Positions 19,219-27,322 of a DNA stretch of 37,202 bases are shown here, one piece after another. The notes under the pieces are model-generated. The model searched no databases. It worked only from the letters and a program-made list of their open reading frames with translations, and had not been told where the DNA came from. This DNA comes from DASVDK01 sp036381125 [NCBI: Thermodesulfobacteriota bacterium] (GTDB taxonomy: Bacteria; DASVDK01): NCBI GenBank assembly GCA_036381125.1, contig DASVDK010000273.1, forward strand, positions 1 through 37,202. The letters are read 5' to 3'. Position numbers and translations under genes: made by a program. How positions within the stretch are numbered: position 1 is the first letter of the stretch; every line of letters begins with the position of its first letter.

Positions 19219-20205
19219 ATGGCACGTCTCCGGGGTCAGGTGGTCGCGGCAATGCTCGCGTCCGCGTTCGTCCTGGCGCCCTTCGCGGCGCACGCGGCGT
19301 GGGAGCCGCAGAAGCCCATCGAGTTCATCATCCCGGCGGGGACGGGCGGCGGCGCGGACCAGATGGCCCGCCTCATCACCGGCATCGCCGAGAAGTACAA
19401 CCTCTCGCCGCGGCCCGTCGTGGCCATCAACAAATCGGGCGGCGCCGGCGCCGAGGGCTTCCTCTACGTCAAGGGCAAGAAGGGGGATGCCCACACCATC
19501 ATCATCACCCTGTCGAACCTCTTCACGACCCCCCTCAGCACCGGCGTTCCCTTCAACTGGAAGGACCTCACCCCGGTCGCCCGCCTGGCGCTCGACGAGT
19601 TCATCCTCTGGGTCAACGCGAGCACGCCCTACAAGAGCGCCAGGGAGTACATCACCGCGGTCAAGGAGAAGGGCCCCATGAAGATGGGGGGCACCGGCAC
19701 GGCGCAGGAGGATCAGATCATCACGCTCCTGCTCCAGCAGCGGACCGGCGCCAAGTTCACCTACGTGCCGTTCAAGGGGGGCGGCGAGGTCTGCGTGAAC
19801 CTCGTCGGCGGCCACGTCGACTCGACCGTCAACAACCCCATCGAGTGCGTGAGCCACTGGCGCGCGAACCCCTCGCGCGTGCGGCCGCTCGCCATCTTCG
19901 ACGAGGAGCGCAGCCAGGTCGGGGGCTGGACGGAGATCCCGACCATCAAGGAGGCGCTCGGGGCGGACATCAGCTACCTGATGCTCCGCGGCATCTTCGG
20001 ACCGCCCGACATGCCGAAGGAGGCCACGGAGTGGTACCAGGCCTTCCTGAAGAAGGTCATGGAGACGACCGAGTGGAAGGACTTCATGACCAAGGGGGCC
20101 TTCAAGCAGTCGTGGCTCACCGGCCCCGAGTTCGTGAAGTGGCTCGAGCAGACGGAGGCGCTCCACCGCGAGTTGATGGAGGCGGGAGGCCTGCTCAAGA
20201 AGTAG
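19219..20205 (+). CDS. tctC: Tripartite tricarboxylate transporter, periplasmic substrate-binding protein
   Basis: A 328-residue Bug/TctC-family solute receptor. The Sec signal peptide is clear (MARLRGQ, then a hydrophobic core, with cleavage after AAHA near residue 27). The mature protein starts with the family strand KPIEFIIPAGTGGGADQMARLI, then has KSGGAGAEGF near residues 73-82, MKMGGTGTAQEDQI and GGHVDSTVNNPIE, and ends as most TctC proteins do. AGGAGGT six bases before the ATG is an excellent ribosome-binding site. It precedes tctB and tctA in the standard order. Upstream it has two FadR-type operators shared with the oxalate-oxidoreductase-like operon, so its ligand is probably oxalate or a related dicarboxylate. 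Bug proteins are too diverse to prove this from sequence. Confidence 0.92.
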   Translation: MARLRGQVVAAMLASAFVLAPFAAHAAWEPQKPIEFIIPAGTGGGADQMARLITGIAEKYNLSPRPVVAINKSGGAGAEGFLYVKGKKGDAHTIIITLSNLFTTPLSTGVPFNWKDLTPVARLALDEFILWVNASTPYKSAREYITAVKEKGPMKMGGTGTAQEDQIITLLLQQRTGAKFTYVPFKGGGEVCVNLVGGHVDSTVNNPIECVSHWRANPSRVRPLAIFDEERSQVGGWTEIPTIKEALGADISYLMLRGIFGPPDMPKEATEWYQAFLKKVMETTEWKDFMTKGAFKQSWLTGPEFVKWLEQTEALHRELMEAGGLLKK

Positions 20206-20278
20206 CCCCACACCCCGCGCGCGGCGATGCCTCCGAGCGTCGCCGCGCGCGGATCGTCGTCACCTGCCGGGGGGCCTC

Positions 20279-20740
20279 ATGCGGAAGGCGGATCTCGTCA
20301 CGGCGACCATCCTGCTGATCCTGGCCGCCGTCGTCGTCTGGGACTCCTACGAGCTGGGCATCGCATGGGGGCCCGGGGGGCCGGGCAGCGGGTTCTTCCC
20401 CTTCTGGATGGGGCTCATCATGATCGGCTGCTGCCTGGGGATCATCGCCCAGGCGCTGCGCCGGCCCGAGGGGAAGCCGTTCATCGCCCGCGAGGGGATC
20501 GCCCCGGTCCTCAAGGTCCTCGGGCCGGCGGTCGGCTTCGTGGTCCTCATCCAGTTCGTCGGCCTCTACGTGTCGGCCGCCGTCTACCTCGCCGTCTACA
20601 TGCGCTGGATCGGACGCCATTCCTGGCCCACCGTGGCCGGGGTGGCGCTCGCCTTCGCCGTGATCGCCTTCTTCGTCTTCGAGACCTGGTTCCTGGTGCC
20701 GATGCCCAAGGGCCCGGTCGAGTCGTGGCTGGGGTACTAG
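20279..20740 (+). CDS. tctB: Tripartite tricarboxylate transporter, small membrane subunit
   Basis: A 153-residue TctB-family protein with four membrane segments at about 8-25, 36-60, 80-104 and 116-137. Family features are the GPGSGFFPFWMGL turn near residues 36-48, between helices 1 and 2, and a C-terminal FLVPMPKGPVESWLG, which closely matches the typical LPMGPL ending. It assists TctA in secondary, Na+-driven uptake of the carboxylate delivered by TctC. It lies 73 bases after tctC and only three bases before the tctA GTG, so tctB and tctA are translationally coupled. Confidence 0.92.
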   Translation: MRKADLVTATILLILAAVVVWDSYELGIAWGPGGPGSGFFPFWMGLIMIGCCLGIIAQALRRPEGKPFIAREGIAPVLKVLGPAVGFVVLIQFVGLYVSAAVYLAVYMRWIGRHSWPTVAGVALAFAVIAFFVFETWFLVPMPKGPVESWLGY

Positions 20741-20743
20741 ATC

Positions 20744-22264
20744 GTGGGATTCGAGAACCTGCTGCTCGGCTTCGAGGTCGCGCTTCATCCCTACAACCTC
20801 CTCATCGCCGCCGCCGGGATCGTCCTCGGTGTCATCGTGGGGGTGCTGCCGGGCCTCGGCGGCGCCAACGGCGTGGCGATCCTCCTGCCGCTCACGTTCT
20901 CGATGGAGCCGACCTCGGCCATCATCCTCCTGAGCTGCCTCTACTGGGGCGCCCTCTTCGGGGGCGCCATCACGTCGATCCTCTTCAACATCCCGGGCGA
21001 GCCCTGGTCGGTCGCCACGACCTTCGACGGCCACCCGATGGCCCGCAACGGTCAGGGAGGCCAGGCGCTCACCGCCGCCTTCTCCTCGTCGTTCATCGGC
21101 GCCTTCGCGGCGGTCGTCGTCATCACGTTCTTCGCGCCGCTCCTCGCCGATCTGGCCCTCAAGTTCGGGCCGGCCGAGTTCTTCGCCATCCAGTTCCTGA
21201 CGTTCTCGGCCTTCGTCGGACTCGGCGGCGGAAGCCCCCTCAAGACCCTCGTGGCCATCATGATCGGCTTCATCCTCGGCTCGGTCGGCCTCGACATGGT
21301 GACCGGCCGGCTGCGGCTCACGTTCGGCTTCACCGACCTCATGAAGGGGTTCGACTTCATCGTGGCCGTGATCGGCCTCTTCGGCATCGGCGAGATCCTC
21401 CTCACGATGGAGGAGGGGCTCTCCTTCCGCGGGGCGATCGCGAAGATCAGCCCGACCGTCGTCTGGCAGACCTGGAAGACCTTCCCCCGCTACGCCCGCA
21501 CGTTCGCGCGGGGGGCCTTCATCGGCTTCTGGATGGGCTTCAAGCCGGGCGGCGCCACGCCGGCCTCCTTCATGAGCTACGCCTTCGCCAAGCGCTTCTC
21601 GAAGCATCCGGAGCGCTTCGGCAAGGGGGAGATCGAGGGGGTGATCGCCCCCGAGACGGCGGCCCACGCCGCCGGTACGGCGGCGCTCCTGCCGATGATC
21701 ACGCTCGGCATCCCGGGCTCGCCGACCGCGGCGGTCATGCTCGGCGGCCTCATCATCTGGGGCCTCCAGCCGGGGCCGATGCTCTTCGTCGACCAGCCGC
21801 ACTTCGTCTGGGGCCTCATCGCGAGCATGTACACCGGGAACGTCATCGGCGTCCTCATGGTGCTCGCCTTCGTCCCCTTCTTCGCCTCGATCCTCAAGAT
21901 CCCCTTCGCCATCCTCACGCCGCTCATCGTGTCGATCTGCGCCATCGGGGCCTACTCCGTGCACAACAGCATGATCGACATCTGGTTCATGCTCGTCTTC
22001 GGCGTCGTGGGCTACGTCTTCAAGAAGCTCGACTACCCGCTCGCACCGCTCGTCCTCGCCCTGGTCCTCGGGGACATGGCCGAGGCCGCCCTGCGCCAGA
22101 GCCTCATCATGTCGGGCGGCTCGATCGGCATCTTCTTCACGCGGCCCATCTCCGGGACGATCATGTGGTTCGCGCTGTTCCTCTTCGCGATGCCGGTGAT
22201 CGGCCCCTGGTGGCGGAAGCTCAGAGGGAAGCCGGCCGCGAGCCTGCCGTCCGTCCCGCACTGA
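20744..22264 (+). CDS. tctA: Tripartite tricarboxylate transporter, large membrane subunit
   Basis: A 506-residue TctA-family permease with about twelve membrane segments. Signature stretches are GVLPGLGGANGVAILLPLTF near residues 28-47, YWGALFGGAITSILFNIPGEP near 66-86, the second glycine-rich repeat in TAALLPMITLGIPGSPTAAVML, and PGPMLF. These two PGLGG/PGSP repeats form the substrate path. The start is GTG at 20744 after the tctB stop. Together with TctB and TctC it forms a secondary transporter energised by sodium or proton gradient. Context with the predicted oxalate oxidoreductase suggests uptake of oxalate or a similar dicarboxylate. The 25-bp repeat array follows its stop. Confidence 0.93.
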   Translation: MGFENLLLGFEVALHPYNLLIAAAGIVLGVIVGVLPGLGGANGVAILLPLTFSMEPTSAIILLSCLYWGALFGGAITSILFNIPGEPWSVATTFDGHPMARNGQGGQALTAAFSSSFIGAFAAVVVITFFAPLLADLALKFGPAEFFAIQFLTFSAFVGLGGGSPLKTLVAIMIGFILGSVGLDMVTGRLRLTFGFTDLMKGFDFIVAVIGLFGIGEILLTMEEGLSFRGAIAKISPTVVWQTWKTFPRYARTFARGAFIGFWMGFKPGGATPASFMSYAFAKRFSKHPERFGKGEIEGVIAPETAAHAAGTAALLPMITLGIPGSPTAAVMLGGLIIWGLQPGPMLFVDQPHFVWGLIASMYTGNVIGVLMVLAFVPFFASILKIPFAILTPLIVSICAIGAYSVHNSMIDIWFMLVFGVVGYVFKKLDYPLAPLVLALVLGDMAEAALRQSLIMSGGSIGIFFTRPISGTIMWFALFLFAMPVIGPWWRKLRGKPAASLPSVPH

Positions 22265-22325
22265 CGCGGATCACCGTGGCGTGAGGCGCGGGGGACGGGT
22301 CGGCTGCGGCCCGTGGAGAACGCGC

Positions 22326-22400
22326 CTGGAAAACGGAAAGGCCTGACCCCCTGGAAAACGGAAAGACCTGACCCCCTGGAAAATGGAAAGACCTGACCCC
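22326..22400 (+). repeat. Three tandem copies of a 25-bp repeat
   Basis: Exact head-to-tail units at 22326-22350, 22351-22375 and 22376-22400. Each unit is CTGGAAAAYGGAAAG followed by RCCTGACCCC. Unit 1 differs from unit 2 by one base (G for A), and unit 3 has T for C at the Y position. Unit 3 is identical to the single copy at 8902-8926 on the opposite strand. The array lies between tctA and the PIG-L gene. Confidence 0.9.
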
Positions 22401-22426
22401 ACGGACGGCAACGGTGGCGCGCGCCC

Positions 22427-22455
22427 TTGTCGAGGCCCCCGGGTGTCGTTACCCT
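22427..22455 (+). promoter_or_regulatory. Possible promoter of the deacetylase-glycosyltransferase cluster
   Basis: TTGTCG (22427-22432), a 17-base spacer and TACCCT (22450-22455) make a moderate sigma-70-like match, 33 bases before the GTG start of the PIG-L gene. It is the only candidate in the 224-base gap after tctA besides the repeat array. Confidence 0.35.
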
Positions 22456-22488
22456 GAGCCCGTTTGACCGGATCGCCTGGGGGCTCTC

Positions 22489-23199
22489 GTGAACGACCAC
22501 CCGATTCCGCGCCGTGTCGTCGCCATCGCGGCGCATCCGGACGACCTCGACTTCGGCTGCGCCGGCACCCTGGCGCTCTGGGCCCGGCAGGGCGCGGAGG
22601 TGACGCAACTCCTCGTCACGAGCGGCGACAAGGGCTTCGAGGACGACCGCCCGCTCGAGGAGAAACAGGAGATCCGCGAGCGCGAGCAGCGGGCGGCCGC
22701 GCGCGAGATCGGCGCCCGGGCCCCGCACTTCCTCCGCTTCCCGGACGGCGAGGTGGAGAACACGCCGGCCCTGCGGCGGGAGATCGTGCGGGTCCTGCGC
22801 GCCGTGCGGCCCGACACGGTGCTCAGCTTCGACCCGGCGAACCTCGCGTTCGACAACTTCTACCGGTACCACCCGGACCACCGGGCGGTCGCCATGGCCG
22901 CCTACGATGCCCTCTACCCGGCGACCGGCAATCGCAACTTCTTCCCCGACCTCCTGCTCGAGGGGCTCGAGCCGCACAAGGTCAAGGTCGCGTACTTCAT
23001 CAGCCCCTCGCAGCCGGACGTCTGGATCGACATCTCGTCCACCTTCGATCGGAAGGTGGCGGCGCTCAGGGCCCACGCGAGCCAGATCAGGGACCCCGAG
23101 GCGATCGCCGAGTACGTGGCCGATTGGGCCCGCCGCGTCGGCGCGCCGAAGGGGCTCGCGCTCGCCGAGTCGTTCCGGCGTCTCGAGGTCCCGGACTAG
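22489..23199 (+). CDS. PIG-L/LmbE-family N-deacetylase
   Basis: A 236-residue zinc-dependent deacetylase of the PIG-L family (LmbE-like; the family includes MshB, BshB and GlcNAc-PI de-N-acetylase). AHPDDLDFGCAGTLA at 15-29 carries the zinc-binding His and Asp and the catalytic Asp; YHPDHRAVAM near 127-136 supplies the third zinc ligand. The length is typical. The start is GTG at 22489. It heads a run of five genes that overlap or nearly touch, with the methyltransferase GTG only two bases after its stop. It probably removes an acetyl group from an N-acetylated sugar intermediate. It could serve a thiol-like (bacillithiol/mycothiol) or other small glycoconjugate, but the substrate is not known. 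Confidence 0.9.
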   Translation: MNDHPIPRRVVAIAAHPDDLDFGCAGTLALWARQGAEVTQLLVTSGDKGFEDDRPLEEKQEIREREQRAAAREIGARAPHFLRFPDGEVENTPALRREIVRVLRAVRPDTVLSFDPANLAFDNFYRYHPDHRAVAMAAYDALYPATGNRNFFPDLLLEGLEPHKVKVAYFISPSQPDVWIDISSTFDRKVAALRAHASQIRDPEAIAEYVADWARRVGAPKGLALAESFRRLEVPD

Positions 23200-23201
23200 C
23201 C

Positions 23202-23993
23202 GTGCGTCCCATACCGTTGCCCGGGCTCGGCGGACCGGGTGCGCCTCCCGGGGGCGGGCATTGGCCCGACGGGTGGCGGCTCACGCGGTTTCCGGGTGCG
23301 GGCGGCGCCGGAGCCGGCCTGGTGGTGCGGGAGCGAGGCCGGCCCGGCTATTTCACCGACCATGCGAGTCGCTTCCTCGCGGCGCACCTCACCGTCCCGC
23401 CCGGCGCGGCGGTGGCCGAGCCGGGCTGCGGCACGGCCGCGTTGTCGGTGCTGGCGGCCCGTCTCGGGGCCGGCCGCGTCTTCGCCACCGACGTCGACGC
23501 GACGGCGCTCGCGCTGGCACGCTCGACCGTGGAGGCCAACGGCCCGCTGCCGGTGACCGTTCTCGAAGGCGACCTCCTCGACCCGCTGCCGGCGGCCGAG
23601 CGCCTCGACCTCGTCGTGGCGCTCCTGCCGCACAAGCCGGCGCCGGCCGCCTTCTCCGTGCGGTACTACGGCGGCGAGGACGGCACCGACCTCGTCCGGC
23701 GTGCGATCGAGCAGGCGTCGCACCGGCTGAGGCCGCACGGCGTGCTGCTCCTCTACCACCACTCGATCGCCAACCTCCCGCGGGTCCGCGCCGCGGCGCA
23801 GGCGGCCGGGTTCTCGATCGAGACGCTCGCCTCGCGCAAACGCTACTTCACCGAGCGCGAGTTCGACGGCTACGCACCCGGCGGGATGGCGCACCTCGAG
23901 CGGCTCCGCCGGGCGGGGGCGGCGGAGTTCCACCGCGACGCCTTCGGGCTCTACTTCGTCGCCCGCGTGCTGCGGCTCGCGCGCCGGCCATGA
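23202..23993 (+). CDS. Class I SAM-dependent methyltransferase
   Basis: A 263-residue protein with a Rossmann-fold methyltransferase core. Motif I is VAEPGCGTAALSVLAARLGA, followed by the acidic end of strand 2 in VFATDVDATAL and the motif near DLVVALLPHKP. That last site does not have the NPPY/DPPY of N-methylating or RNA enzymes, so an O- or other N-methylation target is open. The N-terminus is Pro/Gly-rich. The start is GTG at 23202, two bases after the deacetylase stop; its own TGA overlaps the next ATG by four bases (ATGA). It is therefore certainly part of the same transcript, and its likely substrate is the product or an intermediate of the same small-molecule pathway. Confidence 0.82.
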   Translation: MRPIPLPGLGGPGAPPGGGHWPDGWRLTRFPGAGGAGAGLVVRERGRPGYFTDHASRFLAAHLTVPPGAAVAEPGCGTAALSVLAARLGAGRVFATDVDATALALARSTVEANGPLPVTVLEGDLLDPLPAAERLDLVVALLPHKPAPAAFSVRYYGGEDGTDLVRRAIEQASHRLRPHGVLLLYHHSIANLPRVRAAAQAAGFSIETLASRKRYFTEREFDGYAPGGMAHLERLRRAGAAEFHRDAFGLYFVARVLRLARRP

Positions 23994-24682
23994 AGGCGCT
24001 GATCGTCAACGCCGACGACCTCGGCCTCGCGCCGGAGGTCGATCGCGGGATCCTCCGCGCCGCGCTGGCGGGGCGCGTGACGAGCGCGACCCTCATGGTG
24101 ACGGTGCCGGGGTCGGAGGGCGGGGCGCACACCGCCCGGCGGCTGGCCGCCCTCGGGGTCTCCGTGGGCCTGCACGTCGACCTCGTCACCGGCCGCCGGG
24201 TGGACCCGCGCGACGCGCAGGCGGTGGCCGCCGAGGTGCGCGATCAGGCCGAGCGGTTCGAGGCGCTCGTCGGGCGCCCCCCGACGCACCTCGACACCCA
24301 CAAGCACACGCACCGCGACTTCGAGCCGGTGCGGGCCGCCGTGGCGGACCTCGCCCACCGTCTCGGCGCACCGGTGCGCGCCCAGGACCCGGCGGTGCGG
24401 GCCTGGCTGCGGGCGCGCGGCCTGCGCACGCCGGACGCCTTCGTGGGGGACGTGTCGCCCGAGCCCTACTGGACCGCCGACCGGCTCCTCGCCGCCGTGG
24501 CGGGTGTGGGCCCCGGCACGACCGAGCTCATGTGCCACCCGGGCGAGCCGATGGGGCCGATGCCCGGCCTCTTCTACCTCGCCCAGCGGGCGACCGAGCT
24601 CGAGGCGCTGCTCGACCCGCGCCTGCCGGCCGCCTGCGCCGCCGCGGGGGTGCGCCTCGTCCCCTTCACCGGTCTCGGGTGA
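23990..24682 (+). CDS. ChbG/HpnK (YdjC-like) carbohydrate deacetylase
   Basis: A 230-residue protein of the YdjC/ChbG family, a TIM-barrel metal-dependent deacetylase. NADDLG at 7-12 carries the two metal-binding Asp residues, GLHVDLVTG near 61-69 a His, and HLDTHKHTHRD near 101-111 the family His cluster. CHPGEP and a C-terminal GVRLVPFTGL are also typical. It usually removes N-acetyl groups from chitooligosaccharides, or in HpnK acts in hopanoid-glycan synthesis. ATG 23990 overlaps the methyltransferase stop (ATGA). Having two different deacetylase families side by side in one operon is unusual and suggests two separate acetyl groups, or one enzyme acting on another bond. Confidence 0.88.
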   Translation: MKALIVNADDLGLAPEVDRGILRAALAGRVTSATLMVTVPGSEGGAHTARRLAALGVSVGLHVDLVTGRRVDPRDAQAVAAEVRDQAERFEALVGRPPTHLDTHKHTHRDFEPVRAAVADLAHRLGAPVRAQDPAVRAWLRARGLRTPDAFVGDVSPEPYWTADRLLAAVAGVGPGTTELMCHPGEPMGPMPGLFYLAQRATELEALLDPRLPAACAAAGVRLVPFTGLG

Positions 24683-24690
24683 GAGGAGTC

Positions 24691-25629
24691 ATGCGTCTCG
24701 TCCTGCTCGACTACAGTCCGTACGGCAACGTCTACGACGCGGTGTCGAACCGCCGCCTGGTGCGGGCCGCCGCGGATGCGGGATACACCCTCGACCTCGT
24801 GCCGTGGGGGGGCGTACGCCTCGCGGCCGGTCCGGAAGGGCTCGCGGCTCGCGGCCGCGCGGCCGACGGCCGCGACCTCGACCTCGCCGCGGCCGACTGC
24901 GTCCTGCCGCGGTTCGACGCGCGCGATGCGCGCGACCTGGCGCTCGTGCTCGGCACGGTGCGCTGGCTCGCCGCCATGGGGGTGCCGACCATGCCCGGTC
25001 CCGACGCCATCCTCGCGGCCGAGGACAAGGTCGAGACGGCGCGGCGCCTCGTCGCGCTCGGCCTGCCGGCGCCCCGGTCGGCCGTCGTCGCGGCGCCCGG
25101 GTCTCCCGAGACCCGGGAGGGGCTCGACGCCGTCGTCGAGGCGGTCGGGGGCTACCCGGTCGTGGTGAAGGCGCCGGTGGGGTGGGGCGGCCACGGCGTG
25201 GCCCTGGCCGAGTCGCGGGCGGCGCTCCGCTCCTGGCTCGACCTCGCGGCGCAGGCGGCGCCCAACGCGACCTACCTCGTCCAGGCGCACGTCGCCCACG
25301 ACGTCTCCGTGCACGTCGTCGCGGCCGAGGGCCGCGTGGTGCTCCACGGGCAGAAGACGGTGGCCGAAGGGGAGTTCCGCACGAACGCGCGCCTGGGGGG
25401 CCGCGAGGCGGCCACCCGGCTCACGGCCGAGGAGCGCGAGATCGCGCTGACCGCGCTGGCCGGCTTCGGCATCGACGCGGGGAGCGTCGACCTCGCCCGC
25501 ACCGCCGGCGGGCCGGTCGTGCTCGAGGTGAACGCCTGTACGGGGCTCGCCGGCGAGCACGACGACCCGATCGCCGACGCCTTCGTCGCCGCCGCGGCGT
25601 CGGTTGCGCGACGGGCCGGGCGGGGCTGA
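24691..25629 (+). CDS. ATP-grasp ligase (RimK-like)
   Basis: A 312-residue ATP-grasp-fold protein. The N-terminal pre-ATP-grasp domain includes LVLLDYSPYGNVYDAVSNRR. Next come DKVETARRLVALGLPAPRS and the ATP-binding stretch PVVVKAPVGWGGHGV near 154-168. The Mg2+-binding end is PVVLEVNACTGLAG near 274-287 (Glu and Asn). It most resembles RimK/LysX-type amino-acid ligases, which join an amine to a carboxylate through an acyl-phosphate. ATG 24691 has a GAGAGGAG site just upstream, eight bases after the ChbG stop. Its TGA shares one base with the next ATG (TGATG). It would attach an amino acid or peptide to a sugar-linked amine in this cluster. Confidence 0.85.
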   Translation: MRLVLLDYSPYGNVYDAVSNRRLVRAAADAGYTLDLVPWGGVRLAAGPEGLAARGRAADGRDLDLAAADCVLPRFDARDARDLALVLGTVRWLAAMGVPTMPGPDAILAAEDKVETARRLVALGLPAPRSAVVAAPGSPETREGLDAVVEAVGGYPVVVKAPVGWGGHGVALAESRAALRSWLDLAAQAAPNATYLVQAHVAHDVSVHVVAAEGRVVLHGQKTVAEGEFRTNARLGGREAATRLTAEEREIALTALAGFGIDAGSVDLARTAGGPVVLEVNACTGLAGEHDDPIADAFVAAAASVARRAGRG

Positions 25630-26705
25630 TGCGGGTCGCCCTCCTGCTCCCCTACCGGCCGTCGGCCAACCGGGGCAACTCCACGGCGGCGCTGCGGCTC
25701 GCGCGCCACCTCGAGGCGGCCGGCGCCGAGGTGGCGACGGCGAGCCTCGAGGCGGCCGGCGTCCCCTTCGGTCCCGAGGGGCGCGACCACGCCGTGCGCC
25801 GCCTCGGTCCGGAGCTGCGCCGGTTCCGGCCCGAGGTGGTCCACGCCCTTCACGGCTACCGGTCCGGTCCGGCCGGCGTCGCGCTCGCCCGCGCGCTCGG
25901 CGCGGCGCTCGTGATCGGCCTCAGGGGGACCGACGTCTCCGTCGACCTCCACGATCGATCGCGGCGCGAGGCGATGCTCGACGCCCTCGACGCCGCCGAC
26001 GCGATCGTCGCCTTCGCCCGGTTCATGCTCGAGCCGGTGCTCGCCGCCAGGCCGTCGCTCGCGCCCCGCGCGCACGTCGTGGCGCACGGCGTGGCCGAGG
26101 CGTTCTTCGCCGGGGGAGGGCCCCGGCTCGAGCCGCCGCGGACGCTTCGCTTCCTGCTGCCGGCGAACCTGCGATCCATCAAGGCGCCGCACGTGGCGGT
26201 CCACGGGCTCGACCCGGTGGCCGCGTCGCGGCCGGACCTCCGGCTCGCGGTCGCCGGCCCGGTGATCGAGCCCGAGGTGGGCCGCCGCCTCGCGCAGGCG
26301 GCCGCCTCGCGGCCGTGGGTCACGCTCCTCGGCGAGGTGCCGCACGCCGAGATGCCCGCCGTCCTCGCGGCGGCCGACGTGGTGATGAACACGTCGATCG
26401 CCGAGGGGATGTCCAACGCGGTCCTCGAGGCGATGGCCATGGGACGCGCGCTCCTCGTGTCGGACATCCCGGCGCACCGCGAGATCGTCGAGCCGGAGGT
26501 CTCGGGGCTGCTCTTCGACGTGTCGGGGCCCGACGGGGGAGCGGCGGCCCTCGCCCGGCAGGCGGCGCGGCTCGCGGAGGACCCCGCGCTGCGGGCGAGG
26601 CTCGGACGGGCCGCCAGGGCGCGCGCGCTCGCGCGTCACCGGGCCGAGGACGAGGCCGCACGTACGCTCGAGGTCTACCGGGAGGCCAGGGCGAGGCGCG
26701 GGTGA
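25629..26705 (+). CDS. GT4 glycosyltransferase, SenB-like
   Basis: A 358-residue GT-B retaining glycosyltransferase of family 4. The N-terminal acceptor domain starts MRVALLLPYRPSANRGNSTA, followed by HALHGYRSG and VIGLRGTDVSVDL. The C-terminal domain has the donor-site E-x7-E motif in AEGMSNAVLEAM. The RGN-x-TAxRxAR, HALHxxRS and LxGTD pattern recalls the TIGR04348/SenB selenosugar-synthase group, which uses UDP-GlcNAc. No senA- or selD-like gene is beside it, so this is a family resemblance, not a proven pathway. ATG 25629 overlaps the ATP-grasp stop by one base. It may add the sugar that the deacetylases and ligase then modify. Confidence 0.85.
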   Translation: MRVALLLPYRPSANRGNSTAALRLARHLEAAGAEVATASLEAAGVPFGPEGRDHAVRRLGPELRRFRPEVVHALHGYRSGPAGVALARALGAALVIGLRGTDVSVDLHDRSRREAMLDALDAADAIVAFARFMLEPVLAARPSLAPRAHVVAHGVAEAFFAGGGPRLEPPRTLRFLLPANLRSIKAPHVAVHGLDPVAASRPDLRLAVAGPVIEPEVGRRLAQAAASRPWVTLLGEVPHAEMPAVLAAADVVMNTSIAEGMSNAVLEAMAMGRALLVSDIPAHREIVEPEVSGLLFDVSGPDGGAAALARQAARLAEDPALRARLGRAARARALARHRAEDEAARTLEVYREARARRG

Positions 26706-26711
26706 GGGACT

Positions 26712-26725
26712 GTGACGATCGTCAC
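26712..26725. promoter_or_regulatory. 14-bp perfect palindrome, CRP/FNR-like site before the DoxX gene
   Basis: GTGACGATCGTCAC is a perfect palindrome in a TGTGA-N6-TCAC context, close to the CRP consensus TGTGA-N6-TCACA. Its centre is about 60 bases upstream of a start point predicted from TATTCT at 26767-26772, which would be the class I activator spacing. The ATG of the DoxX gene is at 26794. Confidence 0.45.
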
Positions 26726-26793
26726 CTGGCCGCCCGGCGCGTCTGGCGGGCCTCCTGCGCGCATGATATTCTCGGCCGCAAAGGAGACTGGCG

Positions 26794-27306
26794 ATGGCGT
26801 CGGACCGTGGTACTCCCGATCCCTGGCTCGCGGTCGTCCGCATCGCGCTCGGCCTCTGGTTCCTCAAGGCGGCGTTCGAGAAGCTCGACGTCGTCTGGGC
26901 CTTCGGCTACGTGCCGCTGCCGGGCGCCAGCGAGCGGTTCCAGGTCGTCCTGGCGACGCGGGTGGCGGAGTGGGTCGCCACGCCGGAGGTCGCGGGGTGG
27001 TACCGGGGATTCCTCCACTCGGTCGTCCTGCCCAACGCCGCGACGGTCGCGCACCTCCAGGCGATCGGCGAGACGGCGGTGGGCCTCGGCCTGCTGCTCG
27101 GGCTCTTCACGCCCGCGTCGGCCGCCGTCGGCCTGTTCCTCACGCTCAACTACGCGCTCGTGACGATCCACCTGGGCTTCTGCCAGCAGGGCTTCCATTT
27201 CCTCCTGGTCGCGTGCCTCGTCGCCGTCCTCTTCGGCCAGGCGGGCCGCCGCCTCGGCATCGACGGCTGGCGCAAGGGGCCGCGGCCGGCCGTCACCCTG
27301 GCATGA
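26794..27306 (+). CDS. DoxX/DoxD-like small membrane protein
   Basis: A 170-residue integral membrane protein of the DoxX superfamily, with four predicted helices and short loops (segments at about 10-28, 70-100, 104-124 and 132-150). WLAVVRIALGLWFLKAAFEKLD at the N-terminus and the AIGETAVGLGLLLGLFTPASAAVGLFLTL core are typical. Some relatives are thiosulfate:quinone oxidoreductase small subunits, others act in redox or membrane integrity. AAGGAG before the ATG is a good ribosome-binding site. It precedes the metallo-beta-lactamase-fold gene by 16 bases and probably shares its transcript. A CRP-like palindrome is upstream. Confidence 0.8.
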   Translation: MASDRGTPDPWLAVVRIALGLWFLKAAFEKLDVVWAFGYVPLPGASERFQVVLATRVAEWVATPEVAGWYRGFLHSVVLPNAATVAHLQAIGETAVGLGLLLGLFTPASAAVGLFLTLNYALVTIHLGFCQQGFHFLLVACLVAVLFGQAGRRLGIDGWRKGPRPAVTLA

Positions 27307-27322
27307 GGGAGCGTTCGACGCC

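Noticed and set aside
20195-22261. A 688-codon minus-strand frame opposite tctB and tctA
   Set aside because: A shadow of the tct genes, highly charged and repetitive, with no family features.
22489-26705. A standard bacillithiol or mycothiol pathway
   Set aside because: No BshC- or MshC-like ligase is present and the ATP-grasp is a different family, so I report it only as an unidentified conjugate cluster.
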